In this document: positions 11,130 to 22,881 of the stretch, piece by piece
Layout: every line of letters starts with the position of its first letter
Position numbering within the stretch: position 1 is the stretch's first letter
Source of the DNA: Flaccisagitta enflata
Lineage: Eukaryota; Chaetognatha; Sagittoidea; Aphragmophora
DNA: 64,000 nt
Direction of reading: 5' to 3'
Assembly: GCA_965153355.1 (NCBI GenBank)
Contig: OZ231126.1
Span: 37,324,001-37,388,000 of the forward strand
Notes under the pieces: model-generated
What the model was told of the DNA's origin: nothing
Seen by the model: the letters and a program-made list of their open reading frames with translations, nothing else
Database searches by the model: none
Program-made: the position numbers and the translations under genes

Positions 11130-11215
11130 GAAAGTGATTTGTGGCGGACGGATGGACGAACGGACGGACGGACCGACGGACCAACCGAAAAGTTGCACGC
11201 GACTCAAAACATTGC
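11130..11215 (+). repeat. Hairpin-ended element fragment
   Basis: A GGACGGACGGACCGACGGACC satellite is followed by GTTGCACGCGACTCAAAAC, a degenerate 3' terminus. Confidence 0.55.
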
Positions 11216-11321
11216 ATGTAATTCATAGGTACGTAATAATACTTAATAGAATGAACAATGGAACATTGAACAACAAACTATTTGTCAACAAATAGAGAAC
11301 TTGATCAATAGACTAACTGAC

Positions 11322-11479
11322 CTGTCTTCCGGAAAGGATTGAGGCGAGGATGTCGACGGCGGCGGCGCCGATGTCCTTGATGCTTCTGACGACCGGCTCG
11401 AGGAAGGCGGCATGCGGCAAATCCACCCAACCCGCCGTCGACGAGTGGAAAATCGACGGAGGACTCGACGCGCAAGTCA
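11322..11479 (-). CDS. Sacsin-like protein, exon (downstream of the 12398-12218 exon)
   Basis: On the minus strand the acceptor TGTCTGTCCAG precedes 11479, and CAG|GTCAGT at 11322/11321 is a consensus donor. The exon is 158 nt: 2 nt completing a codon plus 52 codons, ending in phase 0. It joins the 12398-12218 exon (which leaves 1 nt) to make a valine codon and keeps the frame. Third positions are mostly G or C, unlike the flanks. The peptide contains GWVDLPHAAFLEPVVRSIKD and then AAAVDILASIL. This fits the 'W-x-x-L-x-x-A-x-F-L' segment that follows the YPLWP block in sacsin (SIRPT) repeats; that comparison is from memory. No later exon was found toward lower coordinates. Confidence 0.6.
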
Positions 11480-11738
11480 CTGGACAGACAACAATTCATG
11501 ATGCACGGACAACAAGTCACGAATGTTGGCGGAAATTTTTCTTGCTTAGAGTGGCTTTTCTATTTGCGATTTGAATTCTTTCGTCTTACTTGTTATGATC
11601 AATTTGATTTTCTTACTTGGTTTATTCACGTTCTTTCTTTCGTTTATATGTGTGTAAATTCTACTTTTTCTGCAGGGCAGAGAGACAGACAGACGGACAA
11701 GCACACAGAAAGATTGGCGCTCAGAAAGATAGGTACTA

Positions 11739-11823
<85 letters not shown>

Positions 11824-11961
11824 CTTTTGAATGAAATGAGGAGAAAGAAAAAACTGAAAAAAACAAAAACAATTTTACAATTAAGACACACAAACAAGCA
11901 GACAGAGACCAGACACTGTGACAGATAGACAGACAGACAGACGGACACATACACACACACT

Positions 11962-11993
<32 letters not shown>

Positions 11994-12116
11994 CAAAAAC
12001 ACACCTACAGAGGCAGACAGACAGATAGACAGGCTCACAGGCAGATAGGCACACACACACGCACACACTCACACACAGAGGCAGACAGACAGAAAGACAT
12101 GCACACAGGCAGATAG

Positions 12117-12193
<77 letters not shown>

Positions 12194-12206
12194 ACACACA
12201 CACACT
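11739..12206. repeat. (CA)n microsatellites inside the sacsin-like intron
   Basis: Three tracts: 11739-11820, about 11955-11990 and 12113-12206. On the coding (minus) strand they are (GT)n, and the last begins only about 10 nt after the 5' splice site at 12217. Confidence 0.95.
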
Positions 12207-12217
12207 TTCTGACATAC

Positions 12218-12398
12218 CTTTTTCATAGAATTTGACAAGAAGTGGCATCCAGACGGGTTGATTGATCTGTTCTATCATCGGCCAAAGTCGGTAGAAAGGA
12301 AAAGCGATTCCCTGAGGAGTTAATGAACTCACATCTTCCAACAAATTGATGTAAGCGCGACATAAAACATCCTCCATCAAACACTCGTTCCATCGACC
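12218..12398 (-). CDS. Sacsin-like protein, exon (YRLWP block)
   Basis: The minus-strand acceptor is CTCTGCTTCAG ending at 12399, directly after a (CT)n tract of about 160 bp. The donor is AAAAG|GTATGT at 12218/12217. The 181-nt exon starts in phase 0 and ends in phase 1. Its peptide includes [27 protein letters not shown] and [11 protein letters not shown]. This is the order seen in sacsin repeats (W-x-x-x-L, AY-x-x-LL, Y-x-LWP, W-x-x-L-x-x-x-FY-x-x). Sacsin is a very large co-chaperone-like protein. Only two certain exons are visible, so full length, ATPase and J/HEPN domains cannot be judged. Other sacsin-repeat proteins are possible. Confidence 0.65.
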
Positions 12399-12403
12399 CT
12401 GAA

Positions 12404-12615
<212 letters not shown>

Positions 12616-12845
12616 GTTAAAAAGTGACAAAAAAGAAAGAAAGGGAGGAGGGGTGAGGGGCGGAAAGGTAGTGGAGTGGGTACAAAAGGTTTGAAAGTCG
12701 GAAAGTTGTTTTCAAATTGAAAAGACCCACTTCATTCAATATTTCCGTATGTTAGCATGGCTTCTTTTTGAGTGGCTGGGCGTGGGTGTGTGGGTGCTAC
12801 CCATTTGGTGGGTACTTGTGTGGGCGTTGAAAAAAAACTAGTCAT

Positions 12846-13280
12846 CCAAGGATCACACATGGTCAGCGGTACCCGATGCCCTGCTAGGAGTGATCAAGTA
12901 AATGGTAAGGTGAGAGCAGGGCAGCAGCTAAGGGCCGATGTCTATGTAAGTTCTGAAGGTAATTTCAGGAGCGATCCTCAAGGGCGGATTGAAGTTGATT
13001 AGCAGAATCAAGTCCAAGAAATGCAGATTTAAGAAGCAGGAGCTGGCTTAGAGGCCTGGAAGGGGACAAATTTGAAGCCTGAGTTGGTAAAGATAAGAGG
13101 GGCAGATTGCAGGTTTGAGACCCATATGAGGTCTGGAAGGCAGATTTGAGCTCTAGGGCTCAGATTAAAGATCACCAGAAAGGGCTATTTTGGGGAAGCT
13201 CAGAGGCCATCAGGCCTGGGACTCTGGGAGGGCGGAAGGGCGGAATGGATGGATGGTGATATCGAAATTCACACCTATGC
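12846..13280 (+). repeat. GCGGCCCC-type element fragment, degenerate
   Basis: GGTCAGCGGTACCCGATGCC and GAGAGCAGGGCAGC match the outer modules at 27126, 27690 and 33061. A diverged GCAGATT(T/G)GAGG array follows, and CTGGGCCACTGCCCAAA closes it. Confidence 0.55.
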
Positions 13281-13729
13281 TGGGCCACTGCCCAAAAACA
13301 GAACAGCAGGGAGTGTGGCTGGAGGGGCACGTGCATGGCAACAGACAGAATAAAACAGTCAAAATGATCGGATGAGCAGACCAGACCGGACTGACAGACA
13401 AAGAAGATTGACAAAGTGACGGATATCCTCAAAAAACAGGCTAAGGGACTGTCAAACGAATAAAGATAAAAAAAACAAAAGCTTTATAGAAAAGTGAGTA
13501 ACAAAAGCGGCTGCGCGGGGACGCTGAATCTCATATCGTTGATATCAAAAGTCTGTGTGCACTTGTTTTGAAAGTATTGTCGAGTTATCGCCGATCAAAA
13601 GAAAAGGAAAAGCAAACCCGTTCAGGCAACAGTCACGCTGCAATCGGACCTGGTTGTGTCTGCGTCTGTCGATAGGATCTCACCGTGTGAAATCAGTCAA
13701 GAAACGCGGTTTTCTATGCACTGGCGTTA

Positions 13730-13804
13730 CAGACAGACGACAGACGGACCGACGGACGGACAGACCCTCTTATAGAGATGCGTTCCTGACGGACGCATCT
13801 AAAA
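13730..13804 (+). repeat. Hairpin-ended element terminus, AGATGCG stem
   Basis: GACCGACGGACGGACAGACC is followed by CTCTTATAG and AGATGCG...CGCATCT (13777-13801), then AAAAA. This is the inverse orientation of 2872-2945 and has a longer loop. Confidence 0.65.
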
Positions 13805-13920
13805 ACGAGAAATCAACTACTAAAAAAATGGCAGACGAGAACAAGAACCCAAGTGGACCAAGTTGATGGCAATTATCAATAATTAGAACGAAATAAAGAA
13901 AGAGAGAGAAAATGATTGGA

Positions 13921-13923
<3 letters not shown>

Positions 13924-13973
<50 letters not shown>

Positions 13974-14108
13974 CTTTCTTCGTGTCGCAATCGGGATCAA
14001 AGGAAGGAACAATGACATTGATGACAGAGCAAACACGTCATCTTCCAATGTGGGCAAATCGTTGAGAGCGATGAAGACGACGACGACGACGACGACGACG
14101 ACGATGGC
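13924..14108. repeat. (GA)n and (GAC)n microsatellites
   Basis: (GA)23 lies at 13924-13969 and (GAC)n at about 14074-14104. Open frames across them are low-complexity; I do not call a gene. Confidence 0.9.
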
Positions 14109-14574
14109 GAGGATGACTACGACAACAACGACGACGCTCGACGCTGAGGGGGGTTGCGTCATTGAACCCCACCTCCGAAGAGGAGCGGAAGACAAGGTAA
14201 AGTTTACTGACCCGTAACAAAAGTCAGCCCAAAAATATCCTACGGTCGATTGTACCTTTCGTCCAGGTATGACGGTTTTGTGGCCATTATTGGTAAATAG
14301 TACGGTACAAACAGGTGATTTCAGCTAAAAACTATCAGAACAGTAGTTCCAAGGAGTCAAAGCTTTGAAACCCCATCCATCCTGCGTCCTCCCGATTTCA
14401 GCCATCTAGAGACGAAATCATGTTTCTAAAGTTCATTCTTAAGTTACCCATGACAACCCATCTAAATGAAAGTCTTGAACACTTCTGTGGCTCATAACAA
14501 TTCATAGTTGTTTTCCTGGGATAACAATGAACGGATGCATACTAGCCTGTACCGAAATGACAATAAACAATAAA

Positions 14575-15140
14575 ATCAGAATTCTACGAGTAGTTCTTGT
14601 TCTGGGGCTGTCTTGGGCTTCTAATGACATCAATTTTGGTCTGAAAAGTTTGCATCTTGCTGGCCGCGCCTTACCTTTAACTTTCCTCAAGCCTATAGGA
14701 AACCAAAAAATACAAGTTACTCAAATCCCATTTCTGACTGCATATTTGAAATCTGCATGAAAAACTGATGATTGAAAGTGCTTTTCTTTTTTCAAAATTC
14801 CTTCGGGATCATAGTCAAAATTCATTTTGAAGATATGAAAAAAAGGTAAGTTTGATGATTTTACATATAAATATAAGAGAAAGGTAAGTTTTGCAAACTT
14901 TGATGTTTATTTTGAACACCTTTTAGTTGGAATATTGAAAAAAGTAAAATTAACGGTTTCTGAATTTCAAATCTGCAGTCAAAACAGAGATTAACGCACT
15001 TTGAAATTTTTTGTTTCCCATAGAGGTAGGTTGAACAAAAGGTAAGGCGCAGAAAGCTTAATGTAGGATATGAGTGGCAAAATTGATCTCAACAGGAGCC
15101 CAAGACAGCCCCACAGCATGAACTGCTCGTAGAATGCCAA
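14575..15140. mobile_element. Foldback element with arms of about 190 bp
   Basis: Left arm 14575-14760 contains GGGGCTGTCTTGGGCTTCTA and GCGCCTTACCTTT. The inverse occurs in 14945-15140 (AGGAGCCCAAGACAGCCCCA, AAGGTAAGGCGC). The apparent 77-residue frame at 14527 lies in the left arm and is treated as spurious. Confidence 0.75.
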
Positions 15141-15323
15141 TTTTATGGCTTTTAGTCATTTAGGTACAAGCTAATGTATACAGTGAAAACTTGAAATAAA
15201 AACAAAAAACAAAAACAAGAAGTTTCTAAGTTCCCCACTCTTTTGAGCCGCTGCCCAAATAAACAAGGAGAAAAACACACACACACGAACATTTGTACAG
15301 AAGATAACACTTTTGGACTTAAC

Positions 15324-15406
15324 GAGGTTTTCTTGATCGGCACAATTTTCGCGTCGCCGCTTGAGAAGTCCACAGGATCCGAGGGATCTAAAGTGCCGGA
15401 CAAAAT
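15324..15406 (-). CDS. Possible exon (LDPSDP-containing), perhaps of the sacsin-like gene
   Basis: The minus-strand acceptor GCATCAG precedes 15406, and CCTC|GTTAAGT is a possible donor after 15324. The 83-nt exon starts in phase 0 and ends in phase 2. The peptide holds SGTLDPSDPVDF and GDAKIVPIKK. GC content drops sharply just past the proposed donor. 'DPxxP' segments occur in sacsin repeats, but the exit phase does not fit the 12398 exon, so at least one exon would be missing. Confidence 0.35.
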
Positions 15407-15954
15407 CTGATGCTTTTACGAGAGATTATACCCCATTCGCTGACAGATATGGATATCTGAAATTAGTAGTTAGGTCTCTAGAGTGGTTGGTACTTTTTTT
15501 TCTCTCGATCAGCGCAAGAGTAGCCACAGAGACACAGGATATGAAACCCACAGGTCGATATTGTGAGAATCTATCATTTGATAATCATTATGTGTTTCAT
15601 AAATCATATACGATCATGAAAAAAATTCTATCAGCATGCAACTAAAAAGTGGGCTGTTGAAACAAAAAGGATGAGCTAATTTGGATGGACATATGCGGAA
15701 CATAGTGTGCATACGATAACAAATACGGCCTAGGAAAGTATCGTTTGTGTAAGACAGCCTTGTCAAGAAGTGGACACATATCTTGAAGAGACCCAACACA
15801 CACACAGAGACTGAACCCTAGCAACAGCGGCGGGGCGGCTAAAGACAGACAGAAAGGGACAAATAGTGAAATTAACGAGAGAATGAAGGGCCGCGAAACG
15901 GAGAAAGAAAGTGAGATGAGGAAAGAAAATCGCTAATCCAACACAGAAACATTA

Positions 15955-16425
15955 AAAGAGAAAGAGAAAAAGAAAGAGAAAGAGAAAGAGAAAGAGAAAG
16001 AGAAAGAGAAAGAGAGGGTAATGATATAGCGATTCAAAACAGAGTGGAATGTTGAAATGTTTAAGAATTTACCACAGAAAAAAAGGATTAGATTTACTCG
16101 GGTCCTGAAAACCAAAAAATGGGTCAGTTCTCAGGTGGTTTATATTCTAAGAGAGGGCAGGTAGTTTTTTCTTGGGTAGAGCAGGAAGAAATGGGGAAGA
16201 AAACGAGGTGGTAGAACAGTGGTGACCACGAATAGCGCAGTGGCCCGCGGTGGTAGTGCCACTAGTGGGATCGGGGAAGGCTAGTCGTCGAGGAAGGAAG
16301 AAAGAAAGAAAAAAAAGGGAAAGAAAGAAAGAAAGACAGAGAGAATGAAAGAATGAAAAGAGGAAGAACGAACGAAAGAAAGAATGAAACGAGAAAGAAC
16401 GAACGAACGAAAGAAAGATAGAAAG
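15955..16425. repeat. (GAGAAA)n and (GAAA)n purine tracts
   Basis: GAGAAA repeats lie at 15955-16018 and GAAA/GAAC repeats at 16289-16425. Nothing else is recognised between 15800 and 16440. Confidence 0.85.
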
Positions 16426-16541
16426 AGGCGGTAGATGGCCTCTTAAATCAGCCGACAGTCAAAATCGCGGACAGGGTCTCAATTGAAGGGTCTAAAAATG
16501 ATTTAAACATCTCCGATCCAATCAATTCTTCCGTCGACTTG

Positions 16542-16830
16542 ACTGAAAGACGATCGGCTTGAAGATGTTGACGACGACGTTGACGACGACATAAAAGACG
16601 ATGAAGACGACGAAAAAGACGATGACGACGACGATGACGACGATTATAACGTTATAACAAACGACAACGAGATCAGTTTAGAGCCGCGTTACGAAATGTT
16701 ATCCTACTTTTACATCCCGAAAAAGGGCCATAATTTTACCGAATTAACCCCTTTGGTCCTTTTGTTCAAGCCGGTCAAGGTGGGTCGAAGAGGAACGCCT
16801 CTAATCGACGCGAGATGACGGTACTGGTAG
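16542..16830 (+). other. Acidic open stretch, possible exon
   Basis: A frame opening after TGA (16539-16541) stays open to a TGA near 16815. It gives an Asp-rich stretch followed by non-repetitive sequence (LEPRYEMLSYFYIPKKG, then LVLLFKPVKVGRRG). The acidic part may simply be a degenerate (GAC)n repeat. No convincing splice sites or start codon were found. Confidence 0.2.
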
Positions 16831-18114
16831 TAAATTATCGAAAATGGACAGAGAGAGAGAGAGAGAGATTTCAAGGAGAGTTGAATAGAATGTCTTTCTC
16901 TAAAATAACTAAGGGTTGGCGCCCTGGTATGGGCGCAGTTTGCGTGGCCACCTTGAGATGCGTGGCGACTCCTCACTCGCGCACAGCTAGGCCCACGGGT
17001 CACCATTCAAACATTAATGGAAGAGGAGTAGCAAGACATCGACGCTACCTTCAAAACTCAATAGATTTTCTTGGTAACATATTGCCGCTAACAACGATAC
17101 AGGATCATGCGTACAAACCACAAAATCCCTATACTGTTTGCTCAATGCATTTTTGTGAGAATCGGCATGAAAAATTTCAACATCTCAATACAGTGGAATA
17201 TGAATAAATATTTTTTGAAAATTGATCAAACTTGGATATTGCGAATAGAATATTCCAAGATAACCGCTCTAAATAAGTACAGCTATATGCAAATCGATTT
17301 AAGCGTCCACAGTTTTGCTTACAGCAAGACCTTTGGACGAAATCTGGTTGACCGAAGAACAGAGAAAATAAATGAAAAATTAAGAAGAAGAAAAGGAAGA
17401 ATACAATCAAGATAATAGGGCCTAGGGAAGAGGGTGTGCTTGAAACCCAGGGCGGAAGTTTGAAATAGACTATAATTAGTATGATTATATCGCGGGTTGA
17501 CAAAAATTTCTTTGATTGTATTCATATCTGTCACTTGGCTTTGACTCCCAACTGAGTGGTATCCACTCTTTATTCCTCATTTCCCATCGCCCAACGCCTT
17601 TTCTCTTGTCTCCTGCTCATCCGTCTCCTCGTACTGAGTCTTAAAACCTTAAAACCTTCATCATTCTTTGCATCAAATTTCCAACCCTTTTTTAATTCAT
17701 TATACATCTTTCGCTCATCTGTAAACACTAGAGTAGAATTTTCGTTTCCAAATTGGGTTAAAACGATCAACTGCATTTGCGTGATTGTTAATCAACACAC
17801 TTGATCACATGATCAGACTATCTACCCCAGACCATACACGTGACAATAAAGATAGATGTCGTTCATTCAGCCACGACATTGTAATAAATGAGTGGAACGG
17901 CCGAATTTGGTATGTTCTGATGAAAGCCTATCAAAATGGCAAGAAAATGGTTTCCAATGTTTCTCAACTTGTGAATTCCACCACCCAAATTCGCTGCGGA
18001 AAAAAAAAGAGAAATGAAAAAAAAGACGAAAAAAAAAAACAACCCCGATTCTTGTCGGTGAAAGATCATTTCTGGCAGTTTTCGGTGAGAGAATTGGTTT
18101 TTGAGAGTCTTTTT

Positions 18115-18283
18115 AGTTGCGGACACGCAACTCTATAAGAGCCTTTGTCCGTCGGTCTGTCGGTCCGTCCGTCGGCCCGTCGGCCCGTCCGTCTGTGAGC
18201 ACGAGACGAAAAGTGTGAAAACGCGCATTTCCGCCCCTACCCACCTGTCCGCATCTGGTATGGCCGTGTATCCGGCCTTGTTT
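18115..18283 (-). repeat. Hairpin-ended element, AGTTGCG stem
   Basis: AGTTGCG-GACA-CGCAACT (18115-18132), CTATAAGAG, a (GTCCGTCGG)n tract, then TATCCGGCCTTGTT, the inverse of the AACAAGGCCGGATA start. It is a complete element of about 170 bp. From 17000 to 18110 I see nothing else. Confidence 0.8.
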
Positions 18284-18449
18284 CTCTGATTTTTTTTTGA
18301 TTTTCCTGATATTTCTGACTTATTTTTTTGGGCCCCTGACAACGAGGATTCATCTGAAATTCCGGACGTCAGTGCCTGACCCTCTTTAGTATTCTTTACC
18401 TCCCACTCAACCCGATTTGGTGTCTGACTCTGTGGTAAGGCATATTTCT

Positions 18450-18640
18450 ATCTGTATGTCTGTCTCTCTCTGTCTCGCTCTGTCTCTCTCTGTCTCTCTG
18501 TGTCTCTCTTTGTCTGTCTGTGTCTGTCTCTGTGTGTCTCTCTCTCTCTCTCGCTCTCGCTCTCGCTCTCGCTCTCATATAAATATAACTCTTAAACTCT
18601 TAAAAAATATATCTCTCCTCTCTCTCTCTCTCTCTCTCCA
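18450..18640. repeat. (CT)n / (GTCT)n microsatellites
   Basis: Two pyrimidine tracts flank a short AT-rich segment. The second ends CTCTCCAG at about 18641 and could act as a 3' splice site, but no clear exon follows. From 18780 to 19420 I see no supported feature. Confidence 0.85.
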
Positions 18641-19423
18641 GATAGTAATAATGTGGACACTGGGACACACACTCATAGTTAGCTACAGAGAGTTTGACAG
18701 AATGAGATACAGAGAGACAGAGAGAGAGACAGACAGACACAGAGGCAGAGACAGGCAGTAGTGACATAAACAGAGGCTCATCTAGACAGTTTTAAACAGT
18801 TTTAGAAACACAAAGGGAACACGACAGTACGTCCCACGCATGGATAAACAGGCTATCATTATCAAAGAAAAAAACTTGATAATATGTGGAAGACACAGCT
18901 TCCCATATGATAACGGCAGACAACCATCGACCATAAACGCGAATGAATGACAGAGAAATGGGTTTGAAAAAAATTAAATCTGTCCCAAGTGATATTTGTG
19001 ACATTAATGAATTCACAACATGAAAGTTTTTTTTCCTTGTTCAAATGTGTTTTTTTTTCATAATTCACTGACGACTGAAAGCAAGAAAGAATTTTGAAAT
19101 TAATTGATATGTTCGACGTCGACAAGGAAGAGAGAAAAGAAAGAGTAGCACGAAAGAAAGTTTGGAAGGACAATGCCCATGGTATATGAAAAAACTGCAA
19201 GGGATACAGTTCATTTTCAATCGTCCGATAACAATCTGTAAAAAACCCGAAGAAACTCAATATTTACTATAGCTTTCAAAACAAATAGCAATGAGAATAT
19301 GTTGTGGGAATGATGTGGGCACCACTGCAAAGTGCAATGATTTCCATACAAACGATGGGTCCTATGTTTTGATGTGATATACCTTACTTGACTCACTTAT
19401 CATTTCAGCTTTTCATGCTTTTT

Positions 19424-19495
19424 AGGTGCGACAAAGCACCTCTATAATTGGCTGTGTCCGTCGGTCGGTTGGTCGGTTGGTCTGTCGGTACGCTT
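19424..19495 (-). repeat. Hairpin-ended element terminus, AGGTGC stem
   Basis: AGGTGC-GACAAA-GCACCT (19424-19441), then CTATAATTGGCTGTGTCCGT and (CGGTCGGTTGGT)n. It matches 44589 on the same strand. Confidence 0.75.
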
Positions 19496-19763
19496 CGTTC
19501 AGCGATCCACATGTCGCTACCATATTAGCCTATAGCCTTATTTTGGACAATACAATTATTCATACAAACCTTGGGAAGTAATGAAGCTTGTCCTCGTCAA
19601 GTAAAGACTCGTCAAAAATACAAAACAAAACAAAATAAAACAAAAAACAAAATAACCTATCAGTCGCATTTAAAGACACACAGATTGACCGGAAATGACT
19701 CAGAATAGTTCGATTTACTCTTAAATGACACTTTAAATGACAAAAATAAAATTAATGATAAAA

Positions 19764-19945
19764 ATAAGGCTGGATACACAGCCACCAATTCTGGTGTGGG
19801 TAGGCAGGAAAGCGATAACGTTTTCCCACTTTCAGCTCGATCCTCTCACGAGACCAGCGATATGTAGCCAACCTGAATGTGTAACCGACCAACCGACCGA
19901 CCAGCCGACGGACGGACAGCCTCTTATAAGTGCGTGTCCACTGTA
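19764..19945 (+). repeat. Hairpin-ended element, diverged
   Basis: It starts AATAAGGCTGGATACACAGCC, contains ACCGACCAACCGACCGACC, and ends CTCTTATAAGTGCGTGTCCACT. Confidence 0.6.
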
Positions 19946-19957
19946 ACTAAGTAAAAA

Positions 19958-20046
19958 GGAATGCTGATGGACAGCAGACCGACCACGACCGACCAACGGA
20001 CAGACGGACAAAGCGGGGTGTAGAGTCGCGTGCACGCAACTAAAAA
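19958..20046 (+). repeat. Hairpin-ended element, 3' half
   Basis: A GACCGACC satellite, AAAGCGGGGTGTAG, then AGTCGCGTGCACGCAACT (20024-20041) followed by AAAA. Confidence 0.7.
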
Positions 20047-20167
20047 CACAGTTGAGAATACCAGGCCAATTATAAAGATAGAAAAAAAAAGGAGGGAAAG
20101 AGAAAAAAAAAGAGTTACGAAGCGGGAAAAAGCGGGAGGCACTAGGGCGAATTTGGTGATTAAAAGA

Positions 20168-20470
20168 AAACAAGGCCAACACCTATAAGTCGCGGGCGAG
20201 ACATAAATAAATCAATTTACTTGACTGTTTGATAAATACTGTTAGATATCGATCGTAGGAGGGGCATAACTTAAAATGATGTAGAATGACTTAGAATGAC
20301 TTTCAATGACATGAACTGACATAAAATGACATAAAATGACATAAATGGCGTATAGGACCAAAATAACCTATATAACTTGAAATGACTTATAATGACATAG
20401 AACGAAAATACAACATGTGACCATCCGACTGATGGACGGAATGGGTCATAGAGTCGCGTGCACGCGCCTA
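20168..20470 (+). repeat. Hairpin-ended element, complete, with internal TGACTTAAAA array
   Basis: 5' end AACAAGGCCAACACCTATAA, internal repeats of about 10 bp (ATAAAATGAC), a short GACTGATGGACGG tract, and a terminal AGTCGCGTGCACGCGCCT then AAAA. It is the small counterpart of 52583-54968. Confidence 0.8.
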
Positions 20471-20499
20471 AAACATGAACTGGGAGAGATGGAGAGAGA

Positions 20500-20900
20500 A
20501 AGAAGCTTACTTTCAGTGGATGTCGTAAATTGTTTTTAAAAGCTCATATCTGTTGTGATTGGAGGCGAGGGATGGTGTCGAGGTCGGCCGGGACAAGCAT
20601 GAGTCGGATTTATGGGATTGGGTGGACCTTTTGCATGAGTTACTCCCGAGTTAACATGGCGTCTATGACGGAGATGGCCCAGCGTCTTGTCCACGGGATG
20701 AATTCGAGGGGAATGAGACAAACTGATACACAAAACGCATGTGTTTTTAAACAGTGACAAGTAATTGCAAAGCGACAGCGACAAGGTAAGATATGCCGAA
20801 TGCGTGAATGGAAATTTTCATTGCTCCATTCAATTAGCATAGAATATGGTTGATAAACCAAAATTTCACCAAAAAGGGCGTGTACTTGTTTCATTAACTT
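20500..20900. other. Unresolved stretch with some coding character
   Basis: 20570-20720 has higher GC than its surroundings and open frames on both strands (69-82 residues), but start, stop and splice sites do not form a consistent model. No product is assigned. Confidence 0.2.
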
Positions 20901-21165
20901 ACAATACTAACCTAATTTGTTAACCTTTATAAAATTGGTGATGATATGAACAGGCGTGTTAGTATGAGCAAATTCATTTCACAGTGTATATTGAAAGGTG
21001 AAAAAAAGCTAGAAAAAAAAATGAAGAAAAAAAAAAAAACTCGGGCCAGGCGCAAAAAAATAACTCAGAAACGCCGTAACTCAAGCGCTCAAACGTTGTT
21101 TATAATAATCATGGATACCATGGAGGAAGAGGAAACATATGCGCATCTAACTATTTGTATGTGTA

Positions 21166-21167
<2 letters not shown>

Positions 21168-21255
<88 letters not shown>
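21168..21255. repeat. (GA)n microsatellite
   Basis: About 44 GA units. From 21260 to 21990 I see only purine-rich sequence. Confidence 0.95.
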
Positions 21256-21258
<3 letters not shown>

Positions 21259-21990
21259 TCAAACACAAATGTATTAACCAAAGTTTGGCGGTTAAAGTGA
21301 GTCTGTGAAATGAGTCTTTCAGAGACGAGAGATGAGCTGATAATTACCAAGCCAGAAAAGAAGAAGAAAAAAAAAAGAGAAAAGAAAGGAAGAAAAATAT
21401 AATCTTGAATGGCTCCAGCTCTAGATGTTGATAATGATGCCCTTGCACTAGATCTGCACCGAAAAAAAAAAGATTTCCAATCAACTTTGATTTTCTTCCC
21501 TCGACCTAAATTGCGCCCAACGGTTATTTCTTGAAGGAAGTTTTATGAAACAACATTCGCGTTGATCTAAAACCACGGATAAAAAAGTAAATCAAGCCCC
21601 GAATGGCGGAAAACATATCATCAGCTCCATAAACTTACGCATGCGTTCTTTCTTAAACTTCACAAAATTAAAGTAAACATCAACACGTGTAACCTTTTAG
21701 TGCACTATTTTCTCTCGCAGGAAAAAAGTAAGTGAAGAAAAAAAAGAAGGAATGAAAAGAAAAAGAAGAAAATATTTTTGAGAAAGAGTGGAGAGGAAGA
21801 AGAAGATGAAGAAGACGAAGAAGACGAGAGAAATAGAAATAGACAGTGAAAGGGAAAATGAAAATTTGATTTGTAGCAGAGGGGGCTGTTCCCATCGAGG
21901 CATGAAGGCGGTGAAATATCAGACAGATGGAGGGAAGGATGGATTTCTTTCTCAGTTATGGTTGTCCTACAAAAACGCATGATCTGCTGA

Positions 21991-21994
<4 letters not shown>

Positions 21995-22062
<68 letters not shown>
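21995..22062. repeat. (CT)n microsatellite
   Basis: About 34 CT units, followed by TTTCTCTGTTTTTTCAG (to about 22081), an acceptor-like end without a recognisable exon. Confidence 0.95.
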
Positions 22063-22065
<3 letters not shown>

Positions 22066-22228
22066 TTCTCTGTTTTTTCAGGTTTTGCTAGGTGCGGTCA
22101 ATTCTTGGTGTAAAACGATACGTGCTTCTTTGAAAAACGTTTGAGTGGGATGATTAAGTTGGGATATACATCCCATTCGCTAAAGAGAGTATGCAAGAAT
22201 GATACGTAGACTTGATGAGCTCTTCTTT

Positions 22229-22330
22229 AACAAACAAACAAACAAACAAACAAACAAACAAACAAACAAACAAACAAACAAACAAACAAACAAACAAACA
22301 AACAATCAAACAAACAAATAAACAAACAGA
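22229..22330. repeat. (AAAC)n microsatellite
   Basis: About 24 units of the tetranucleotide. Confidence 0.95.
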
Positions 22331-22646
22331 CACAAGCAAATAACGACGAGGACGGGACGATAATAAAGCAAAAGAATTTAACCAAGGAAACTAATTCCGC
22401 TTGAGATACAGTGGATGTCGTCCAGGCTTGGAAATATGGGGAACTCAATGTATAAATATTATAAGGTACTATGGAGTTGGGCGTCTCTTTCGATTAAAAG
22501 TTTTTGAATTTTTAAAAAACTGAAATGCTGATTGATAAACGATTGATTAACGTTAACTGTACATTGTAATGTGGTGGTAACGACGTTTTTCCATCATACA
22601 AGCGGAATTCGCCATCCTCGCACACAAACCTCCAAAATGAACTCAC

Positions 22647-22881
22647 CCCGTATTGAATCCAAAAGGGTCGGCTCGTCCGGCAGCCGCTGCGGCGGCTGCG
22701 GCGGCGGCCAGGGGGTTCACGTTAGGGTGGTTGAAATTGCCCCAAAGTTCGTTGAGGTGGGGCAGGAGAGGCGTCGGGGGCGCCGCTCCCGTGGCGACCG
22801 AAGCGGCGGCGGCGGCAGCGGCGGCGGCGGCGAAAGGATACCCGGATGCTGCGGCAGCGGCATAGTAAGCGGCCAGTCCAG
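22647..22881 (-). CDS. Polyalanine-rich exon of an unidentified regulatory-type protein
   Basis: The minus-strand acceptor CAAACACTGCAG precedes 22881, and a perfect donor GTGAGT follows 22647. The 235-nt exon enters in phase 1 and leaves in phase 2. About 78 residues: AGLAAYY, five Ala, GYPF, ten Ala, then PPTPLLPHLNELWGNFN, HPNVNPL, ten Ala, GRADPFGFNT. The alanine codons are mixed GCC/GCT/GCG/GCA, so this is not a simple trinucleotide slip. Such low-complexity Ala runs are common in animal transcription factors and RNA-binding proteins. The non-Ala part is not recognised, so no symbol is given. The rest of the gene was not found. Confidence 0.65.

Noticed and set aside
13480-13560. Minus-strand exon (TFDINDMRFSVPAQP)
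   Set aside because: An acceptor is possible, but the donor is weak and phases do not connect to the sacsin-like exons; it borders a hairpin-type repeat.
14527-14760. 77-residue frame that resembles a secreted peptide start
   Set aside because: It lies wholly inside one arm of a foldback element whose mirror copy does not preserve the frame.
18792-19016. Minus-strand 74-residue frame with aromatic-rich peptide
   Set aside because: AT-rich, no acceptable splice sites or start context, no recognised motif.
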